Source: Agrobacterium fabrum str. C58 (GTDB lineage: Bacteria; Pseudomonadota; Alphaproteobacteria; Rhizobiales; Rhizobiaceae). From it: 64,000 nt of DNA. Every line of letters starts with the position of its first letter. Within the stretch, counting starts at the first letter, position 1. The DNA lies in the NCBI RefSeq assembly GCF_000092025.1, contig NC_003062.2, positions 122,001-186,000 on the forward strand, written 5' to 3'. Positions 62,478-64,000 of the stretch are shown in pieces. The notes beneath the pieces are model-generated. The model did not search any database and had not been told where the DNA came from. It saw only the letters and a list, made by a program, of their open reading frames with translations. Made by a program: the position numbers and the translations under genes.

Positions 62478-62938
62478 CAATCCTCTCCTCGAACCATGGT
62501 GAAGAAATCGACCCGCGTGGCTGCGGTTTCTTTGGTTTTCCGTTGCTTCTCTTCGCTCAGTCTCTTTTCGACCGGTGAAAGGAGCTCGGCCTCGATGAAG
62601 CCCCGGGTCTGGCTTTCCTGCCACAGCGCGTCGAAAACGGCGGCATACCAGGCCTTCTTGCGGCCGGTGCCGAGAACATGCGCATGGCCGACGGTTCCCG
62701 AGGCCAGCTTGACGGTCGCGCGTGTGACGGTGGTTTCGCCGAGATTAAAGGGCGCACCGCCGCCGCCGATACGGCCCTTCACCATGACGAGACCGGTTTC
62801 CGGCCCCCGCACGTTTTCCGTCTGCGGGCTGGCATCCTGACGGCTCCAGACCGTTTCCAGTTCCTGAACGGTGGCGCGGGCAAGAAGCGCCGCCACCCGT
62901 TTCCTTTCACTGTCTATATTCGCAGCTTCGTTATTCAT
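62477..62938 (-). CDS. phnG: C-P lyase subunit PhnG
   Basis: A 153-residue subunit: RVAALLARATVQELETVWSRQ near residue 13, RGPETGLVMVKGRIGGGGAPFNLGETTVTRATVKL near 45 and GHAHVLGTGRKKAWYAAVFDALWQ near 84 are PhnG motifs. First gene of the lyase operon. The 82-base spacer to the divergent phnF carries the likely operator. Confidence 0.95.
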   Translation of the reverse strand: MNNEAANIDSERKRVAALLARATVQELETVWSRQDASPQTENVRGPETGLVMVKGRIGGGGAPFNLGETTVTRATVKLASGTVGHAHVLGTGRKKAWYAAVFDALWQESQTRGFIEAELLSPVEKRLSEEKQRKTKETAATRVDFFTMVRGED

Positions 62939-62952
62939 CGCTTGACCTCAAA

Positions 62953-62970
62953 TGTCTATTGATATAGACA
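62953..62970. promoter_or_regulatory. Palindromic operator in the phnG-phnF spacer
   Basis: TGTCTAT (62953-62959) and ATAGACA (62964-62970) are perfect seven-base arms around TGAT. The AT-rich sequence next to it (ACTATACAATATAAG) looks like promoter DNA. PhnF regulators of the GntR/HutC group bind TATAGAC-type sites, so PhnF repression of phnG, and of its own gene, is likely. Confidence 0.75.
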
Positions 62971-63020
62971 ACTATACAATATAAGTTACAATTAACGTCG
63001 ATGAATGACAAGCGTGTGAC

Positions 63021-63758
63021 ATGAGCCCTGTAGCAGCGATGAAAAGAAAGAACGGCGTGGCGCTCTGGCGGCAGATCGCCGACCGGATCAGAGGCGAGAT
63101 CGCGGCCGGTGATCACGACGAAACCGGCATGTTGCCGCCGGAGATGACGCTGGCCGAAAAATTCGGCGTCAACCGCCATACCGTCCGGAGTGCGATCGCC
63201 GCACTGGCGAGCGAAGGCATTCTTGAGCCGATGCAGGGACGGGGCACGATGATCGCCCGCAAGGAGCGTTTGAGCTTTCCGATTTCGCTGCGCACGCGCT
63301 TCACGGCTGGCATCGGCGATCAGGTGAAGGAAATGGAGGCGCTGCTTCTTTCCCACACGACCGAACCGGCAAGTGCCGATCTCGCAGCCCGGCTGCAATT
63401 GCCATCAGGTGCGCCGCTCGTTCGTCTGGAAACCTTGCGCAAGGCGGACACCCGCCCCGTGTCGCGTTCGACCACATGGTTCCCGGCGGATCGTTTCGCC
63501 GGAATAGGCGAGGCCTATCGGAAAAGCGGCTCGATTACGGCCGCTTTCAAAGCGCTTGGCGTGGCGGACTACGTGCGCATTTCCACCGTCATTTCTGCTA
63601 TCCACGCGGATACGCAGGATTTGGCCGATCTCGAACTATCGCCCGGGGCCATTCTGCTTGTCACGCAGGCATTGAATGCCGATATGGATGGCGTGCCGGT
63701 GCAATATGCCGTCAGCCGATTTTCTGCCGATACGGTCGAATTCACGGTGGAGAATTAG
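63021..63758 (+). CDS. phnF: PhnF, GntR-family regulator of the phosphonate cluster
   Basis: A 245-residue HutC-subfamily regulator: a winged helix (residues 10-78) with PEMTLAEKFGVNRHTVRSAIAALASEGILEPMQGRGTMI, then a UTRA domain with PLVRLETLRKADTRPVSRSTTWFPADRF and LLVTQALNADMDGVPVQYAVSRFSADTVEF. Members respond to phosphonate or phosphate. Divergent from phnG across an 82-base spacer with a palindrome. ATG 63021 or the in-frame ATG at 63039 could start it. Confidence 0.93.
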   Translation: MSPVAAMKRKNGVALWRQIADRIRGEIAAGDHDETGMLPPEMTLAEKFGVNRHTVRSAIAALASEGILEPMQGRGTMIARKERLSFPISLRTRFTAGIGDQVKEMEALLLSHTTEPASADLAARLQLPSGAPLVRLETLRKADTRPVSRSTTWFPADRFAGIGEAYRKSGSITAAFKALGVADYVRISTVISAIHADTQDLADLELSPGAILLVTQALNADMDGVPVQYAVSRFSADTVEFTVEN

Positions 63759-63767
63759 GGTACGGTT

Positions 63768-64000
63768 TTATTCCGCCTGCGAAAGGCCGAGCACATCCAG
63801 CATGGAATAGAAACCGGGCTTCTTGTCGAAGGCCCAGACTGCTGCCGTGATCGCGCCGCGTGCGAAGATGGAGCGGTCGCCGGCATAATGGGAAAGCTCG
63901 ACGCGCTCGCCTTCGCCGGCGAAGATCACCGAATGTTCACCGATGACCGAGCCGCCACGCAGCGTGGCAAAACCGATGGTACCGGCCTCACGTGCGCCCG
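63768..64000 (-). CDS. dapB: 4-hydroxy-tetrahydrodipicolinate reductase DapB (3' part)
   Basis: The C-terminal 77 codons are present and run off the window. [42 protein letters not shown] is the DapB dimer-domain signature, and [10 protein letters not shown] near the end matches E. coli DapB. It makes tetrahydrodipicolinate for lysine and peptidoglycan. It converges on phnF with a gap of nine bases and no terminator. Confidence 0.9.
   Translation of the reverse strand, partial: GAREAGTIGFATLRGGSVIGEHSVIFAGEGERVELSHYAGDRSIFARGAITAAVWAFDKKPGFYSMLDVLGLSQAE

Noticed and set aside
1..64000. CRISPR arrays, insertion sequences, prophage or attachment sites
   Set aside because: Looked for and not seen: no regularly spaced repeats, no transposase or integrase motifs, and the single tRNA has no partial copy nearby.

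Overview
The window reads as ordinary chromosomal DNA of an alphaproteobacterium of the Rhizobiaceae, most likely Agrobacterium. The grounds are gene content and protein style: an Irr-type Fur regulator beside fabA-fabB-fabI, a cyo quinol oxidase operon with a SURF1 gene, a complete C-P lyase (phn) cluster of the rhizobial type with a DUF1045 protein and a hexapeptide transferase, TctA/TctB, and a CTTG-N17-CCTTATAT heat-shock promoter before dnaK. G+C and codon use look even throughout. I saw no insertion sequence, prophage, integron, CRISPR array or rRNA.

Layout. 1-2.9 kb: tctB-tctA, slyX and a DUF924 gene. 3-6.5 kb: dnaK-dnaJ (minus) under a heat-shock promoter, and tRNA-Ser(GGA). 6.7-7.8 kb: a small membrane protein and msrA. 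7.9-15.9 kb: a plus-strand nucleoside uptake and salvage operon (BMP-type ABC transporter, cdd, pnp, deoC, deoA). 16-19.5 kb: minus-strand upp, add and deoB, which complete the salvage pathway, plus an aspartic protease. 19.6-24.8 kb: cyoABCD and SURF1 (minus). 25-26.4 kb: an MFS transporter. 26.8-34 kb: an unusual 1834-residue glutamate synthase-like protein translationally coupled to a CysJ-like diflavin reductase, preceded by a 25-bp dyad. 34-35.3 kb: two overlapping TadE-like genes. 35.4-38.8 kb: fabA-fabB-fabI (minus) divergent from irr. 38.9-44.5 kb: a TRIC/UPF0126 channel, a secreted protein, a YoaK protein, and a NitT/TauT-type ABC transporter with a HutC-family regulator and a palindromic operator. 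44.6-47.2 kb: exbB-exbD-tonB. 47.3-50.3 kb: a malate/lactate dehydrogenase family enzyme, a minimal LuxR-type HTH protein and an AraC regulator. 50.4-63.8 kb: the phosphonate cluster phnF / phnGHIJKL-transferase-phnCDE1E2-DUF1045-phnMN. 63.8-64 kb: the 3' end of dapB.

How they work together. The 8-19.5 kb block imports nucleosides, deaminates and phosphorolyses them, and feeds deoxyribose phosphate to acetaldehyde and glyceraldehyde-3-phosphate; bases are recovered by Upp. The phn cluster imports phosphonates and cleaves the C-P bond, with PhnF as the likely local repressor. The exb-ton genes energise outer-membrane uptake and Irr links iron status to transcription. The most unusual item is the GOGAT-like / diflavin reductase pair: its cysteine cluster is one residue shorter than the classical 3Fe-4S motif, it has a C-terminal extension of about 190 residues, and its partner is a CysJ-type flavoprotein rather than GltD. 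A 31-codon membrane-protein ORF with a strong ribosome binding site, antisense in the phnI-phnJ spacer, is the best candidate for an overlooked gene.
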